Origin: Hoeflea sp.
GTDB taxonomy: Bacteria > Pseudomonadota > Alphaproteobacteria > Rhizobiales > Rhizobiaceae
Assembly (NCBI RefSeq): GCF_030682515.1
Contig: NZ_JAUXOD010000064.1
Coordinates: 17,740 to 81,739, forward strand
DNA: 64,000 bases
Direction of reading: 5' to 3'
Shown piece by piece: positions 8,385 through 17,916 of this stretch. Under the pieces are notes generated by a model. It had not been told where the DNA came from and ran no database searches. It was given only the letters and a program-made list of their open reading frames with translations. The stretch's first letter is position 1, and every line of letters begins with the position of its first letter. The position numbers and the translations under genes are program-made.

Positions 8385-9893
8385 ATGAATGCCGAGCCGA
8401 TGCGCGTCGAGCTGGCCGATCCGGGCGCAACAGCGCTATTTGCCGAAGACGTGGCACTGGCCTTGAGGCCGGGCGACTGCCTGTGCCTGTCCGGCGATCT
8501 CGGCGCCGGAAAGTCGACCTTTGCCCGCGCGCTGATCCGCGCCATGGCCGATGATGCCGATCTCGAGGCGCCAAGCCCGACCTTCACCCTGGTGCAGACC
8601 TATCCGTTGCGGCTGCCGCTGGCGCATATCGATCTCTACCGGATCGGATCGGCCGACGAACTCGACGAGCTGGGTCTCGACGATGCGCTCGCTGAAGGGG
8701 CCGCCCTGATCGAATGGCCGGAAAAGGCGCTGGAGCGGTTGCCGGAAGAGCGGATCATGATGCGCTTCGACGGGCTCGGCGACAGCCGCAGCCTGAGCAT
8801 CTCCGCCCCGCCCGGCTTCGCCGCCCGGCTCGAGCGGTCTCGCGCCGCCCGCCGCTTTCTCGGCCAGTCGGGCCTGGCTGAGGCCGCCCGCCGCCATCTG
8901 CAGGGTGACGCCTCGTCGCGGAGCTACGAGACCATCCGCCGGGCCTGGCGGGATCCGGTCATCCTGATGAATGCGCCGCGCCAGCCCGACGGACCGCCGA
9001 TCCGCGACGGCCTGCCCTATTCGCAGATCGCGCACCTGGCCGAGGATGTCGTTCCCTTTGTCGCCATTGCCACCTGGCTGCGCGCCCAGGGCTTTGCCGC
9101 GCCGGAAATCCTGGCACAGGACCTGGACCAGGGATTTCTCCTGATCGAGAATCTTGGCGCGGACGGAATCCTCGATCATGAGGGCCGTCCCGATCCGGAG
9201 CGCTATGGAGTGGCGATTGACTGTCTTGCCCTCCTGCACTCCAAGCACCCGCCTGCGACACTCCCGGTTGACGGCCGCCTGCATGCTGTGCCGGCTTACG
9301 ATGCCCGCGCCATGCAGATCGAAGTCGAGCTTCTGACCGACTGGTACCTGCCCTGGCGGCGCGGCGCGCCTGTGTCGGAGGACGAGCGGGCCGAATACCT
9401 GGCTCTCTGGCGGGACCTGTTCGCGCGGCTCGGCTGCGCCGAGCCCGCGCTTGTGCTGCGCGACTACCATTCGCCCAATCTGATCTGGCGCCAGGACCGT
9501 TTGGGCCTCGACCGGCTCGGCATCATCGATTTCCAGGACGCCATGATCGGGCCGTCCGCCTATGACGTGGCCTCTCTGTGCCAGGATGCGCGGGTGACCG
9601 TGACTGAGGATCTGGCCGGCCAATTGGTCGAGCGTTATCTCTCGGCCCGCGCCGCACAGAATCCGGACTTCGATCAGGAAAAGTTCCGGGAGGCCTATGC
9701 GATCATGGCAGCGCAGCGGGCGGCGAAGATCCTCGGCATTTTCGTCCGGCTCAAGCAGCGCGACGGAAAGCCGGGCTATTTGCGGCATCTGCCGCGGATC
9801 GAGGCCTATATCACCGCTTCTCTTGCGCATCCGGTGCTGCAACCCTTGCGCTTCTGGTTTGCAAAGGCTGGTATTGGCGCACCCGAATCATAG
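8385..9893 (+). CDS. TsaE-AmgK fusion: tRNA t6A ATPase plus amino sugar kinase
   Basis: A 502-aa two-domain protein. Residues 1-150 are TsaE, the ATPase of the tRNA threonylcarbamoyladenosine pathway, with P-loop GDLGAGKST and the family motifs SPTFTLVQTY and HIDLYR. Residues about 165-495 are an APH-type phosphotransferase with the catalytic loop LRDYHSPNLIW and metal-binding IIDFQDAM. This corresponds to AmgK, which phosphorylates MurNAc and GlcNAc at the anomeric position. The next gene encodes MurU, the next enzyme of the same recycling route, which supports the AmgK reading. Fusions of this kind are known in Rhizobiales. Nothing suggests a sequencing join: the frame is continuous and both halves have complete motifs. 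Confidence 0.88.
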   Translation: MNAEPMRVELADPGATALFAEDVALALRPGDCLCLSGDLGAGKSTFARALIRAMADDADLEAPSPTFTLVQTYPLRLPLAHIDLYRIGSADELDELGLDDALAEGAALIEWPEKALERLPEERIMMRFDGLGDSRSLSISAPPGFAARLERSRAARRFLGQSGLAEAARRHLQGDASSRSYETIRRAWRDPVILMNAPRQPDGPPIRDGLPYSQIAHLAEDVVPFVAIATWLRAQGFAAPEILAQDLDQGFLLIENLGADGILDHEGRPDPERYGVAIDCLALLHSKHPPATLPVDGRLHAVPAYDARAMQIEVELLTDWYLPWRRGAPVSEDERAEYLALWRDLFARLGCAEPALVLRDYHSPNLIWRQDRLGLDRLGIIDFQDAMIGPSAYDVASLCQDARVTVTEDLAGQLVERYLSARAAQNPDFDQEKFREAYAIMAAQRAAKILGIFVRLKQRDGKPGYLRHLPRIEAYITASLAHPVLQPLRFWFAKAGIGAPES

Positions 9894-9905
9894 ACCGGAA
9901 CCGCC

Positions 9906-10667
9906 GTGCCGACAGATATCACATCCGCCATGATCCTTGCCGCGGGGCTTGGCACCCGCATGCGCCCGATCACCAACGCGATCCCCAAGCCGCTTGTCGA
10001 AGTGGCGGGCCGGCCGCTGATTGCCCACGGGCTCGACGCGCTCGACCGGATCGGCGTGCGCCGCGTCGTCGTCAATGTGCACTATCTGGCGCCGCTGCTC
10101 TCTGAGTGGCTGGGGGCGCGGCCCGGTCCTCAGATCCTGATCTCGGACGAGACCGCCGAGCTTCTGGATTCGGGCGGCGGCATCGTCAAGGCGCTGCCGA
10201 TGCTGGGATCCGACCCGTTCCTGGTTCTCAACGCCGACACGTTCTGGATCGAAGACCCTGCGGCCGACCGGGATAACCTGTCCCTGATGCGAGATCGTTT
10301 CGATCCCGAATCAATGGATATCCTGTTGATGACGGCGCGGCTCGACCAGGCCACCGGCCATACCGGCGCCGGCGACTTCACCATGGGTCCGGATGGCCGG
10401 CTGACCCGCTACAAGGGGTCGGGCGAACCCGTGATCTATGCCGGCGCGATTGTCCTGCATCCAAGGATCTTCAAGGATGTAACGGAGCCGAAATTCTCCC
10501 TCAACCGCTGCTTCGACCGGGCGGCTTCCGCCGGACGCCTGTTTGGCGCTCCAATGCACGGCCACTGGCTGACCGTCGGAACCCCCGAGGCCATCGGCGA
10601 GGCGGAGGCAGCCAGGGCTGCCTATCTGGGCCGCTGCGCGGCCGGCGCCGGCGAACCGGTCCGGTGA
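9906..10667 (+). CDS. murU: Nucleotidyltransferase MurU-like (MurNAc-1-P uridylyltransferase)
   Basis: Sugar-1-phosphate nucleotidyltransferase (253 aa). It is predicted to convert MurNAc-alpha-1-phosphate and UTP to UDP-MurNAc, bypassing the fosfomycin-sensitive MurA step. The N-terminal signature MILAAGLGTRMRPITNAIPKP holds the nucleotide-binding loop, and LNADTFW holds the metal Asp. The call start is GTG 9906; an in-frame ATG at 9930 would start exactly at MILAAG and cannot be excluded. It lies 12 nt after the TsaE-AmgK fusion and overlaps addB by 4 nt (GTGA). Sequence alone does not separate MurU from other uridylyltransferases; the AmgK neighbour does. Confidence 0.82.
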   Translation: MPTDITSAMILAAGLGTRMRPITNAIPKPLVEVAGRPLIAHGLDALDRIGVRRVVVNVHYLAPLLSEWLGARPGPQILISDETAELLDSGGGIVKALPMLGSDPFLVLNADTFWIEDPAADRDNLSLMRDRFDPESMDILLMTARLDQATGHTGAGDFTMGPDGRLTRYKGSGEPVIYAGAIVLHPRIFKDVTEPKFSLNRCFDRAASAGRLFGAPMHGHWLTVGTPEAIGEAEAARAAYLGRCAAGAGEPVR

Positions 10668-13600
10668 CCCGGCCTGCGCCCAGAATCCTGACCATTCCGC
10701 CCGGCGCGGCCTTCCTGCGAACGCTTGCCGAGGGGATCCTCTCGGGCAGCCTCGTCGGCGAGCTGGCCTATGATCCCGCCAATCCTCTCTCGCTCGCCGG
10801 CGCGACCGTGTTCGTGCCCACCCGTCGCGCCGCAAGGGCGCTGCGCTCGGAACTGACCGATCTGATCGGCAGGGGCTCGGCCATCCTGCCCTCGATCCGC
10901 GCGCTGGGCGAGACCGACGAGGATGCCGGCTTCTTCGATGCCGCGGAGCCGGAAACCCTCTCGCTCAACCCGCCCATCCCGCAGGTCGCCGCGACGCTGC
11001 GCCTCGCCGATCTGGTGCTGGCCTGGAAGCAGGCTCTGCCGCAGGCTCTCAAGGATCATCTGGGCGGCATGCCGCTGGTTGCGCCCGCCAATCCGGCCGA
11101 TGCGATCTGGCTGGGGCGGTCCCTGTTCGATCTGATCCAGGCGGTGGAGACCGAGGAATGCGATTTTGCCGGCCTCGATACGGTGGTGGCGGCGGATCTG
11201 CAGCAGTGGTGGCAGCTCACCGGTGAATTCCTGAAGATCGCCCGGGAGTTCTGGCCGGCGCTGCTGGCCGAGATTTCGCGCTCGAGCCCGGCCCGTCATC
11301 ACAATGTGATGATTGACATGTTCACAAGGGGCCTGGCCGCCGGCCATCGCCCGGTCATCGTCGCGGGCTCCACCGGCACCAGGCCCTCCACCGCCCGGTT
11401 GATCGCGACCGTGGCACGCCTCGAGCAGGGCGCGGTGGTGCTGCCCGGGCTCGATCGGGCCATGCGGCCGGCCCATTGGCAGGCGCTCTCCACGGCCGCG
11501 ACCGATCTCGCCGCGCCGGATGGCCGGGTGGTGGCCGACGTGGCCATCCGCAGCCACCCGCAATATGGCCTGCTGCGACTGCTGCAGGGCTCGGGCCTTG
11601 ATGCCGGGCAGGTCCCGGAGATCCCGGAGATGGGCGAAATCGCCCCCGATCTGCAGGCCCGGCGCGCGCTTGTGTCGGCGGCGCTTCTGCCGGCGGCGAC
11701 AACCGAGGCCTGGGGCGCGCCGGGCTTTCTGCCCGATGCTCCGGAGATCGGCCGCGCACTGGCGCATGTGAGCCTGGTCGAGGCCGCCAACGAGCGCGAG
11801 GAAGCCTCCGCTCTGGCGGCTGCCCTGCGCCGCGCGCTCGAACCGCGTCCCGGCGTGGCCGAGCCGGTTGCGGCCCTGGTGACGCCGGACCGCAATCTGG
11901 CCCGCAGGGTGGTGATCGAGCTCGGCCGCTACGGGATCGAGGCCAATGATTCGGGCGGCATTCCGCTGGCCGCGCGCCCGCAAGGCGCGCTCGCGCGGCT
12001 CGCGGTGCAGGTGGCGTTCGCGCCGGGCGATGCGGTCGCCATCGCCGCCCTCGTCAAGCATCCGCTGGCGCGCTTTGGCCTGGCCCGGAGTGAGGCGCAG
12101 TTGGCTGCCGGTCTGGTCGAGCGCATCGCCTTGCGCGGCGGCAGCGGCGCCGCCGAGATCGGCGATCTCGCCACTCTGGTGGAGGCGCGCCAGTCGCGGC
12201 GGCTTGAGCGTCATGCCGCCCGTTGGCTCGCGCGGATCAGCGACAGCGAGGCCGATGTGGCCTTTGATTTCGCCCGCCGCGCCGCCGATGCGCTGGCGCC
12301 GCTGACGTCCGGGCTTGCTTCTGCCCCCGATGCCGGGGCGACCAACCAGATCCCGATCGGCGTTCTGGCGGGCCTGACCGCCCAGGCGCTCGAACGGATC
12401 TGCGCCGACGCGACCGGCGCCCTCGACGGGCTCTGGGGCGACGAGGCCGGCGCCGATCTCGCGGCCCTCCTGCTCGAGACGCGCGACAGCGGCGCTACGC
12501 TCGCCATGACCGGTCGCGAATGGATCGGCGCGCTTGACGCGCTGATGGCAGGCAGGATGGTCAAGCCGCGCGGCGGCGGGCATCCGCGGGCCTTCATCTG
12601 GGGCGCGCTCGAGGCCCGGCTGCAGCATGTCGATACGCTCCTGATGGGCGGTCTGAACGAAGGCGTCTGGCCCCAGCCCGGCCAGGAGGATCCGTTCCTG
12701 TCGCGCTCGATGAAGGCGGCCATCGGGCTCGAACCGCCCGAACGCCGCATCGGCCAGGCGGCCCATGATTTCCAGATGGCGATGGGCGCACCCGAGGTGG
12801 TGCTGTCGCGCGCCTTCCGCGCCAGCAAGGCGCCGACGGTCGCCTCCCGCTGGCTGCAGCGGCTCATGGCCGTGGCCGGTCCGGAGCCGGCCAAGGAAAT
12901 GCGGGCGCGTGGCGAGGCGCTGCTCACTCACGCGCGCAGCCTCGATCATGGTCCCTCCACCGCGCCGGCCCAGCGCCCGGAACCGCGCCCGCCCGCGGAA
13001 CTGCAGCCGAAGACCTATTCCTTCTCGGAGGTTGGCAGGCTGCGCCGCGATCCCTATGCGATCTATGCGCGGCGCGTGCTCAAGCTCGATCCGCTGGAGC
13101 CCTTTCTCACGGATCCCGGTCCGCGCGAGCGCGGCACGCTCTACCATCAGATCCTCGAGGATTTCATTTCGGCAACGGAACCAGGATCCCGAACGCTCGA
13201 AGCTCTGCGCGGGATAACGGACAAACACTTTGCCGAAGCCCGGTTGCCGGACGCCACGGCGCTGGTCTGGCGCATGCGCTTTGACACCGCCGCCCAAGCC
13301 ATCGTCCAGTGGGAAGCCCAGACGGCCGGCGCGATCCGGCGCTCCCTGGTCGAATGCCGCGCGACCCTGGATCTGCCGCTCGCGGGACTGAGGCTCACCG
13401 GCATGGCGGACCGGATCGACCTGCGCCAGGACGGCTCGGCGGCGATCATCGACTACAAGACCGGCGGAACGCCCTCGCGCAAGGAGGCGCGCATCCTGCT
13501 CGATCCGCAGCTGGCGCTCGAAGCCTATGCGCTGATCCATGGCGGCTTTGCCGGTATGGGCAAGCTGCACGTCGCCGGCCTGTTCTATCTGCGCCTGACT

Positions 13601-13861
13601 GGCAAGGACCCCTTCGCCGACCGGATCGACGATGATCCGGCAAAACCCGGCAAGGGAGCCCCGCTCAATGCCGGGGACCTGGCGACACGGGCCGTCGACG
13701 AGTTCGGCCGGCTGGTGGGGCTGCTCGCCTCCGGCAGGCGCGGCTTCCTGTCCCGCGCCATTCCAGAAAGCGCCAGGTCCTTCGGCGGCGACTACGACCA
13801 TCTGGCCCGGGTCGCCGAGTGGCAGACGGCGGTGGATGCGGAAGGGGACGGCGATGACTGA
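10664..13861 (+). CDS. addB: AddB subunit of the AddAB helicase-nuclease
   Basis: The 1065-aa B subunit of AddAB, the RecBCD-type complex that resects DNA double-strand ends for recombination. The N-terminal motif ILTIPPGAAFLRTLAEGIL is typical of the alphaproteobacterial form. The C-terminal PD-(D/E)XK nuclease is seen as GMADRIDL followed by AIIDYKTGG. I see no Walker A motif at the N-terminus. At the position where Bacillus AddB has iron-sulfur cysteines the sequence reads RLRRDPYAIYARRVL, with no Cys. Both traits fit the alphaproteobacterial branch. It starts at GTG 10664, overlapping the murU stop, and overlaps addA by 8 nt. Confidence 0.93.
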   Translation: MTRPAPRILTIPPGAAFLRTLAEGILSGSLVGELAYDPANPLSLAGATVFVPTRRAARALRSELTDLIGRGSAILPSIRALGETDEDAGFFDAAEPETLSLNPPIPQVAATLRLADLVLAWKQALPQALKDHLGGMPLVAPANPADAIWLGRSLFDLIQAVETEECDFAGLDTVVAADLQQWWQLTGEFLKIAREFWPALLAEISRSSPARHHNVMIDMFTRGLAAGHRPVIVAGSTGTRPSTARLIATVARLEQGAVVLPGLDRAMRPAHWQALSTAATDLAAPDGRVVADVAIRSHPQYGLLRLLQGSGLDAGQVPEIPEMGEIAPDLQARRALVSAALLPAATTEAWGAPGFLPDAPEIGRALAHVSLVEAANEREEASALAAALRRALEPRPGVAEPVAALVTPDRNLARRVVIELGRYGIEANDSGGIPLAARPQGALARLAVQVAFAPGDAVAIAALVKHPLARFGLARSEAQLAAGLVERIALRGGSGAAEIGDLATLVEARQSRRLERHAARWLARISDSEADVAFDFARRAADALAPLTSGLASAPDAGATNQIPIGVLAGLTAQALERICADATGALDGLWGDEAGADLAALLLETRDSGATLAMTGREWIGALDALMAGRMVKPRGGGHPRAFIWGALEARLQHVDTLLMGGLNEGVWPQPGQEDPFLSRSMKAAIGLEPPERRIGQAAHDFQMAMGAPEVVLSRAFRASKAPTVASRWLQRLMAVAGPEPAKEMRARGEALLTHARSLDHGPSTAPAQRPEPRPPAELQPKTYSFSEVGRLRRDPYAIYARRVLKLDPLEPFLTDPGPRERGTLYHQILEDFISATEPGSRTLEALRGITDKHFAEARLPDATALVWRMRFDTAAQAIVQWEAQTAGAIRRSLVECRATLDLPLAGLRLTGMADRIDLRQDGSAAIIDYKTGGTPSRKEARILLDPQLALEAYALIHGGFAGMGKLHVAGLFYLRLTGKDPFADRIDDDPAKPGKGAPLNAGDLATRAVDEFGRLVGLLASGRRGFLSRAIPESARSFGGDYDHLARVAEWQTAVDAEGDGDD

Positions 13862-16800
13862 GGCGGACATCCCCGGCAGCGTGTCCGAGACCACGCGGCG
13901 CCAGAATCTCGCGGCGACGCCCACGCTCTCGGCCTGGGTGTCGGCCAATGCCGGCTCCGGCAAGACCCATGTGCTGGCCCGACGGGTGATCCGGCTCCTG
14001 CTGCGCGGCGCGCGGCCCTCGGCCATTCTCTGCCTCACCTACACCAAGGCGGCCTCGGCCGAGATGTCCAACCGCGTCTTCAGGACGCTGGGCGAATGGG
14101 TCCGGCTCGATGACGCGGCTTTGGCAGACAGGATCGCCGAGCTCGAAGGCGGACGCGTAGAGCCGCACCATCTGGTTCTCGCCCGCCGGTTGTTCGCCAC
14201 GGCGCTGGAAACGCCGGGCGGTCTCAAGATCCAGACCATCCACGCCTTTTGCGAGGCGGTCCTGCACCGGTTTCCGCTTGAGGCGAACATTCCGGGTCAT
14301 TTCAGCGTTCTCGATGACCAGAAGGCGGCCGAATTGCTGGCGGAAGCAAGACGGCAGCTGATGTCGGCGCACTCCCTTGCCCAGGACGCGGAGCTGGCCG
14401 CGGCCGTCACCGGCGCGCTCGACCTTGGCGGCGAAGCCGGCTTCGACAAGCTGCTCTCCGGCCTCTACGCCCGCCGGCGCGACTATCTCGCCTTTGATGC
14501 CCGCGCCCGCGCGGCGGGAGGCGCCGGGCCGATGATCCGCGCGGCCCTCGGATTGGACGCGGATGAAACCGAGGCCTCGGCGGCAGCAAGGGCCTGGCCG
14601 CTGGACGCTTTGCCGGTCGACTACGTGAGGGCCCTGCACGCCTTTGCCGGATCGGCAGCCTCTGCGAAAAAGGCCTATAAGCTCGCCAGTGATCTGCTTG
14701 CCGCCGAATCGGAAGTGGATCCGGTGTTGCGAATGGCGCCGCTGAAGCGAGCCTTCCTTACCAATGCCGGATCGCCGGCGAGCTTTAGCAATGTCCAGAC
14801 TGCTTCTTTGAGCGAAACATTTCCCGATCTTGTGGACCGCATCGACCTGGCCCAGGCGCAGGTGTTGGGCGTCCTCGATCGGCTGGCGCGGTTGAAGGCG
14901 CTGTCGGCCTCACTCATGGCGTTTCGCCTGGCGCGGCGCTATCTGGGCGACTTCGAGGCGCTCAAGTCCCGCCAGGCGCTTCTCGACTATGACGACCTGA
15001 TTGCCTCCACCGAGGCGCTGCTGTCGAAGAGCGGCGCCAGCGCGTGGGTGCACTACAAGCTCGACCAGGGCATCGACCATGTGCTGGTCGACGAGGCCCA
15101 GGACACCGCGCCCCTGCAGTGGAGCGTCATCGGCGCCCTGTCGGACGAATTCTTTGCCGGCGTAGGGTCCCGCCCGACTTTGCGGACGATTTTCGCCGTC
15201 GGCGATGAAAAGCAGTCAATCTATTCGTTCCAGGGCGCGCGGCCGGAGCGCTTCGCCGAAGAGCGGCGGCGCATCGCCGGGCGCGCGCGCGACGCCGATG
15301 TTCACTTCGAAGAAGTCGCGCTGCGCGTCTCCTTCCGGTCGTCCATCGAGGTTCTCAAGCTCGTCGACCATGTTTTCGCCGATGCCGATGCGCGCCGCGG
15401 CATGGGCTCGGACGGTGAAGCGGTGATCCATGAGACGGCGCGGATGCGCGCCCCGGGCCTGGTCGAGATCTGGCCGATGATCGCCAAGGAGAAGTCCGAC
15501 GGCGACGAGGACTGGACCGCCGCCTTCGATGAGGTGCCCGAGACCGCGCCGGCGGCGCGGCTGGCGCGCCGCATCGCCGGCCTGCTCGGCCAATGGGTCG
15601 GCCGCGAGACGATCGAGGACCAGAAATCCGGCAAACTCAGGACCGTGGCGCCCGGCGACATCCTGGTGCTGGTGCGCAAGCGCGACGGCTTCGTGCCGAC
15701 ACTGCTGCGCACGCTCAAGGCCACCACGGACATTCCGGTGGCCGGCGCCGACCGGCTGCGGCTGACCGATCACATCGCCGTGCAGGATCTCATCGCGCTG
15801 GGACGGTTCGCCCTGCTCCCGGACGACGACCTGTCGCTGGCTTCCCTCGTCAAGAGCCCGCTTCTGGGTCTGGGCGAGGACGACCTGTTCCGGCTCGCGG
15901 CCCTGCGGCCGGACGGACAGTCGCTGTGGCGGAGGCTCGATGCGCTGGCGGATACGGAACCGGCCTTCGCCGCCGCGCGGCAGAAGCTCGCCCGCTGGGC
16001 GCTCCGCGCCGCGGAGATGCAGCCCCACGAATTCTACGCGGCCCTGCTCGGACCCGAGGGCGGCCGCCGGGCCTATCTGGCGCGGCTCGGCCATGAAGTG
16101 GGCGACGTGCTCGACGAATTCCTGGGCCTTGCGCTCGACCATGAGCAGGCGGGCCTTCCGGGCCTGCAATCCTTCCTCGCCATGCTCGAGACCGAGGCGC
16201 CTGAGATCAAGCGCGAGATGGAGGCCCAGTCCGGCGCCGTGCGGATCATGACCGTGCATGCGGCCAAGGGTCTCGAGGCGCCGATCGTCTTCCTGGTGGA
16301 TTCGGGCGGCGAGGCCTTCCAGCATACCCACCAGCCCCGCCTCTGGCTGCTGCCGCCCGCTCCGGACCGGAAGGAAGCGGCGTCCGTTCCGGTCTGGCTG
16401 CCCGACAAGAGCTGCGAGAGCGGCGCCACCGCGCCGGTGCGCGACCTCCTGCGGGCACAGGCCGAGGAGGAATACCGCCGGCTGCTTTATGTCGGCCTCA
16501 CCCGCGCCGCCGACAGGCTGGTGGTCTGCGGCTATCGCGGAGTGAGGGAGGTCAAGACCCCCACCTGGCACTCGCTTGCCTCCGCCGGGATTGCGGCTGT
16601 GGCCGCGGGTCAGGGCCATTCGGTCACCGATGCGCTGCATGATTTTGGCGGCGAGCCGTTCGAGATACGGCGCCTGTGCCGCTCAGGCGCGGACAACCAT
16701 GTCGCCACCGAAATCATCGAGCCGGCAGCAGGCCTCGGATCCGCCGGCGCGGTGCTCGACGTGCCGGACGCGCCGCTGCCAAAGCCCCGGCGCTTGCCCC

Positions 16801-17459
16801 GGCCGCTGGCCCCATCCGGCGTGAGCGCCGTGCTCGAGGACAGCGGCGGCGTGGCGTCGCGGTCGCCCTTTGCCGATACGGGCTCCGGCTCCGCGGCGGC
16901 GCTCGAGCGCGGCACGATGATCCACCGCCTGCTTCAGGTGCTGCCGTCCATCACGCCTCAGGAACGCCGGGCGGTGCTGTCGCGCTATCTTGCCCGCTCC
17001 CTGCCTGACGCGCAGGCAACCGCCGCCGCCGAGATCGAGGGCCAGGTGCTTGCGGTGCTGGAAGACCCGCGGTTTGCCCCGGTTTTCGAGGCCTCGGGCG
17101 AATCGGAAGTGTCGGTGATGGGCACCTTGCGCATCGGCGGCGAGGACCGGGCGGTCTCGGGCCGCATCGACCGCATCGCGCTCGACGGCGACCGGCTGCT
17201 GATCGTCGATTACAAGACCGGCCTTGCGCCCCGGCCGGGGGAACAGCCGCCTTCGGGTCATGTCGCCCAGCTGGCGATCTACCGGGCGCTGCTCATGCCG
17301 CTCTATCCGGGCCGCCGGATCGACGCGGCGCTCGTCTATGTCTCCGGCCCGTCCCTCATCGCCATCGACGGCGCCCGGCTCGACGACGCGCTTGCCGGGC
17401 TTGCGGTTTCCAGCGACGCCGGACATCACGCTTCGATGATCAGGCCCGAAATACCTTGA
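13854..17459 (+). CDS. addA: AddA subunit of the AddAB helicase-nuclease
   Basis: UvrD-type 3'-5' helicase and nuclease subunit (1201 aa). Visible motifs are the P-loop SANAGSGKTHVLARRV, Walker B VLVDEAQDTAPLQW, motif III VGDEKQSIYSFQGA, motif V TVHAAKGLEAP and VGLTRAADRL. The C-terminal nuclease has SGRIDRIALDGDRLLIVDYKTG. The ATG at 13854 overlaps the addB stop; the frame is open further upstream but that part is inside addB. Together with AddB it forms the main end-resection enzyme for RecA loading. Confidence 0.95.
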   Translation: MTEADIPGSVSETTRRQNLAATPTLSAWVSANAGSGKTHVLARRVIRLLLRGARPSAILCLTYTKAASAEMSNRVFRTLGEWVRLDDAALADRIAELEGGRVEPHHLVLARRLFATALETPGGLKIQTIHAFCEAVLHRFPLEANIPGHFSVLDDQKAAELLAEARRQLMSAHSLAQDAELAAAVTGALDLGGEAGFDKLLSGLYARRRDYLAFDARARAAGGAGPMIRAALGLDADETEASAAARAWPLDALPVDYVRALHAFAGSAASAKKAYKLASDLLAAESEVDPVLRMAPLKRAFLTNAGSPASFSNVQTASLSETFPDLVDRIDLAQAQVLGVLDRLARLKALSASLMAFRLARRYLGDFEALKSRQALLDYDDLIASTEALLSKSGASAWVHYKLDQGIDHVLVDEAQDTAPLQWSVIGALSDEFFAGVGSRPTLRTIFAVGDEKQSIYSFQGARPERFAEERRRIAGRARDADVHFEEVALRVSFRSSIEVLKLVDHVFADADARRGMGSDGEAVIHETARMRAPGLVEIWPMIAKEKSDGDEDWTAAFDEVPETAPAARLARRIAGLLGQWVGRETIEDQKSGKLRTVAPGDILVLVRKRDGFVPTLLRTLKATTDIPVAGADRLRLTDHIAVQDLIALGRFALLPDDDLSLASLVKSPLLGLGEDDLFRLAALRPDGQSLWRRLDALADTEPAFAAARQKLARWALRAAEMQPHEFYAALLGPEGGRRAYLARLGHEVGDVLDEFLGLALDHEQAGLPGLQSFLAMLETEAPEIKREMEAQSGAVRIMTVHAAKGLEAPIVFLVDSGGEAFQHTHQPRLWLLPPAPDRKEAASVPVWLPDKSCESGATAPVRDLLRAQAEEEYRRLLYVGLTRAADRLVVCGYRGVREVKTPTWHSLASAGIAAVAAGQGHSVTDALHDFGGEPFEIRRLCRSGADNHVATEIIEPAAGLGSAGAVLDVPDAPLPKPRRLPRPLAPSGVSAVLEDSGGVASRSPFADTGSGSAAALERGTMIHRLLQVLPSITPQERRAVLSRYLARSLPDAQATAAAEIEGQVLAVLEDPRFAPVFEASGESEVSVMGTLRIGGEDRAVSGRIDRIALDGDRLLIVDYKTGLAPRPGEQPPSGHVAQLAIYRALLMPLYPGRRIDAALVYVSGPSLIAIDGARLDDALAGLAVSSDAGHHASMIRPEIP

Positions 17460-17520
17460 ATACTCAGGGCCGAAGCATCACATTGTCACCATCTGAGTCA
17501 TCACCAAAGGAGTGCCCACC

Positions 17521-17841
17521 ATGGCAACCGTGAAAGTAGACAGCGCCAATTTCAAGAGCGAAGTGCTCGAGTCCACCCTGCCGGTGGTCGTTGACTTCTG
17601 GGCCGAATGGTGCGGACCCTGCAAGATGATCGCCCCCAGCCTCGAAGAAATCTCCAACGAGATGGAAGGCAAGGTGAAGGTCGTCAAGCTCAACATCGAT
17701 GAGAACCCGGAGCTCGCCTCGCAGTTCGGCGTCCGCTCGATTCCCACGCTCGCCATGTTCAAGGGCGGCGCCGTGGCCGACATCAAGGTCGGCGCCTCGC
17801 CCAAGACCGCCCTGTCCAACTGGATTGTCGGCGCAGCCTGA
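17521..17841 (+). CDS. trxA: Thioredoxin
   Basis: Classical 106-aa thioredoxin, a cytosolic disulfide reductase recycled by thioredoxin reductase. The redox site is WCGPC with Cys31 and Cys34, the buried Asp25 is in VVVDFWAEW, and the cis-Pro loop reads RSIPT. The ATG at 17521 is preceded by AAGGAG at 17507-17512. A GTG at 17512 overlaps that ribosome binding site and is rejected. It lies 61 nt after addA and ends at its own terminator. Confidence 0.97.
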   Translation: MATVKVDSANFKSEVLESTLPVVVDFWAEWCGPCKMIAPSLEEISNEMEGKVKVVKLNIDENPELASQFGVRSIPTLAMFKGGAVADIKVGASPKTALSNWIVGAA

Positions 17842-17865
17842 ATCCGGATCTGAAGACAGCGTTCG

Positions 17866-17895
17866 AACCCGTCCGGCCTGCCGGGCGGGTTTTTT
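17866..17895 (+). terminator. Rho-independent terminator of trxA
   Basis: AACCCG pairs with CGGGTT and CCGG with CCGG around the loop CCTG, followed by TTTTTT at 17890-17895. It also separates trxA from the convergent folC. Confidence 0.9.
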
Positions 17896-17916
17896 GCCGT
17901 CGATTCTTCAGGACGG

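Noticed and set aside
8385..9893. TsaE-AmgK fusion as a frameshift or assembly artefact
   Set aside because: One uninterrupted frame with complete motifs in both halves, and the fusion type is known in Rhizobiales.
10622..14038. Open frame of 1138 codons on the minus strand opposite addB/addA
   Set aside because: A GC-rich shadow: low-complexity Arg/Gly/Pro-rich product, no family motif, and both plus-strand genes have complete domains.
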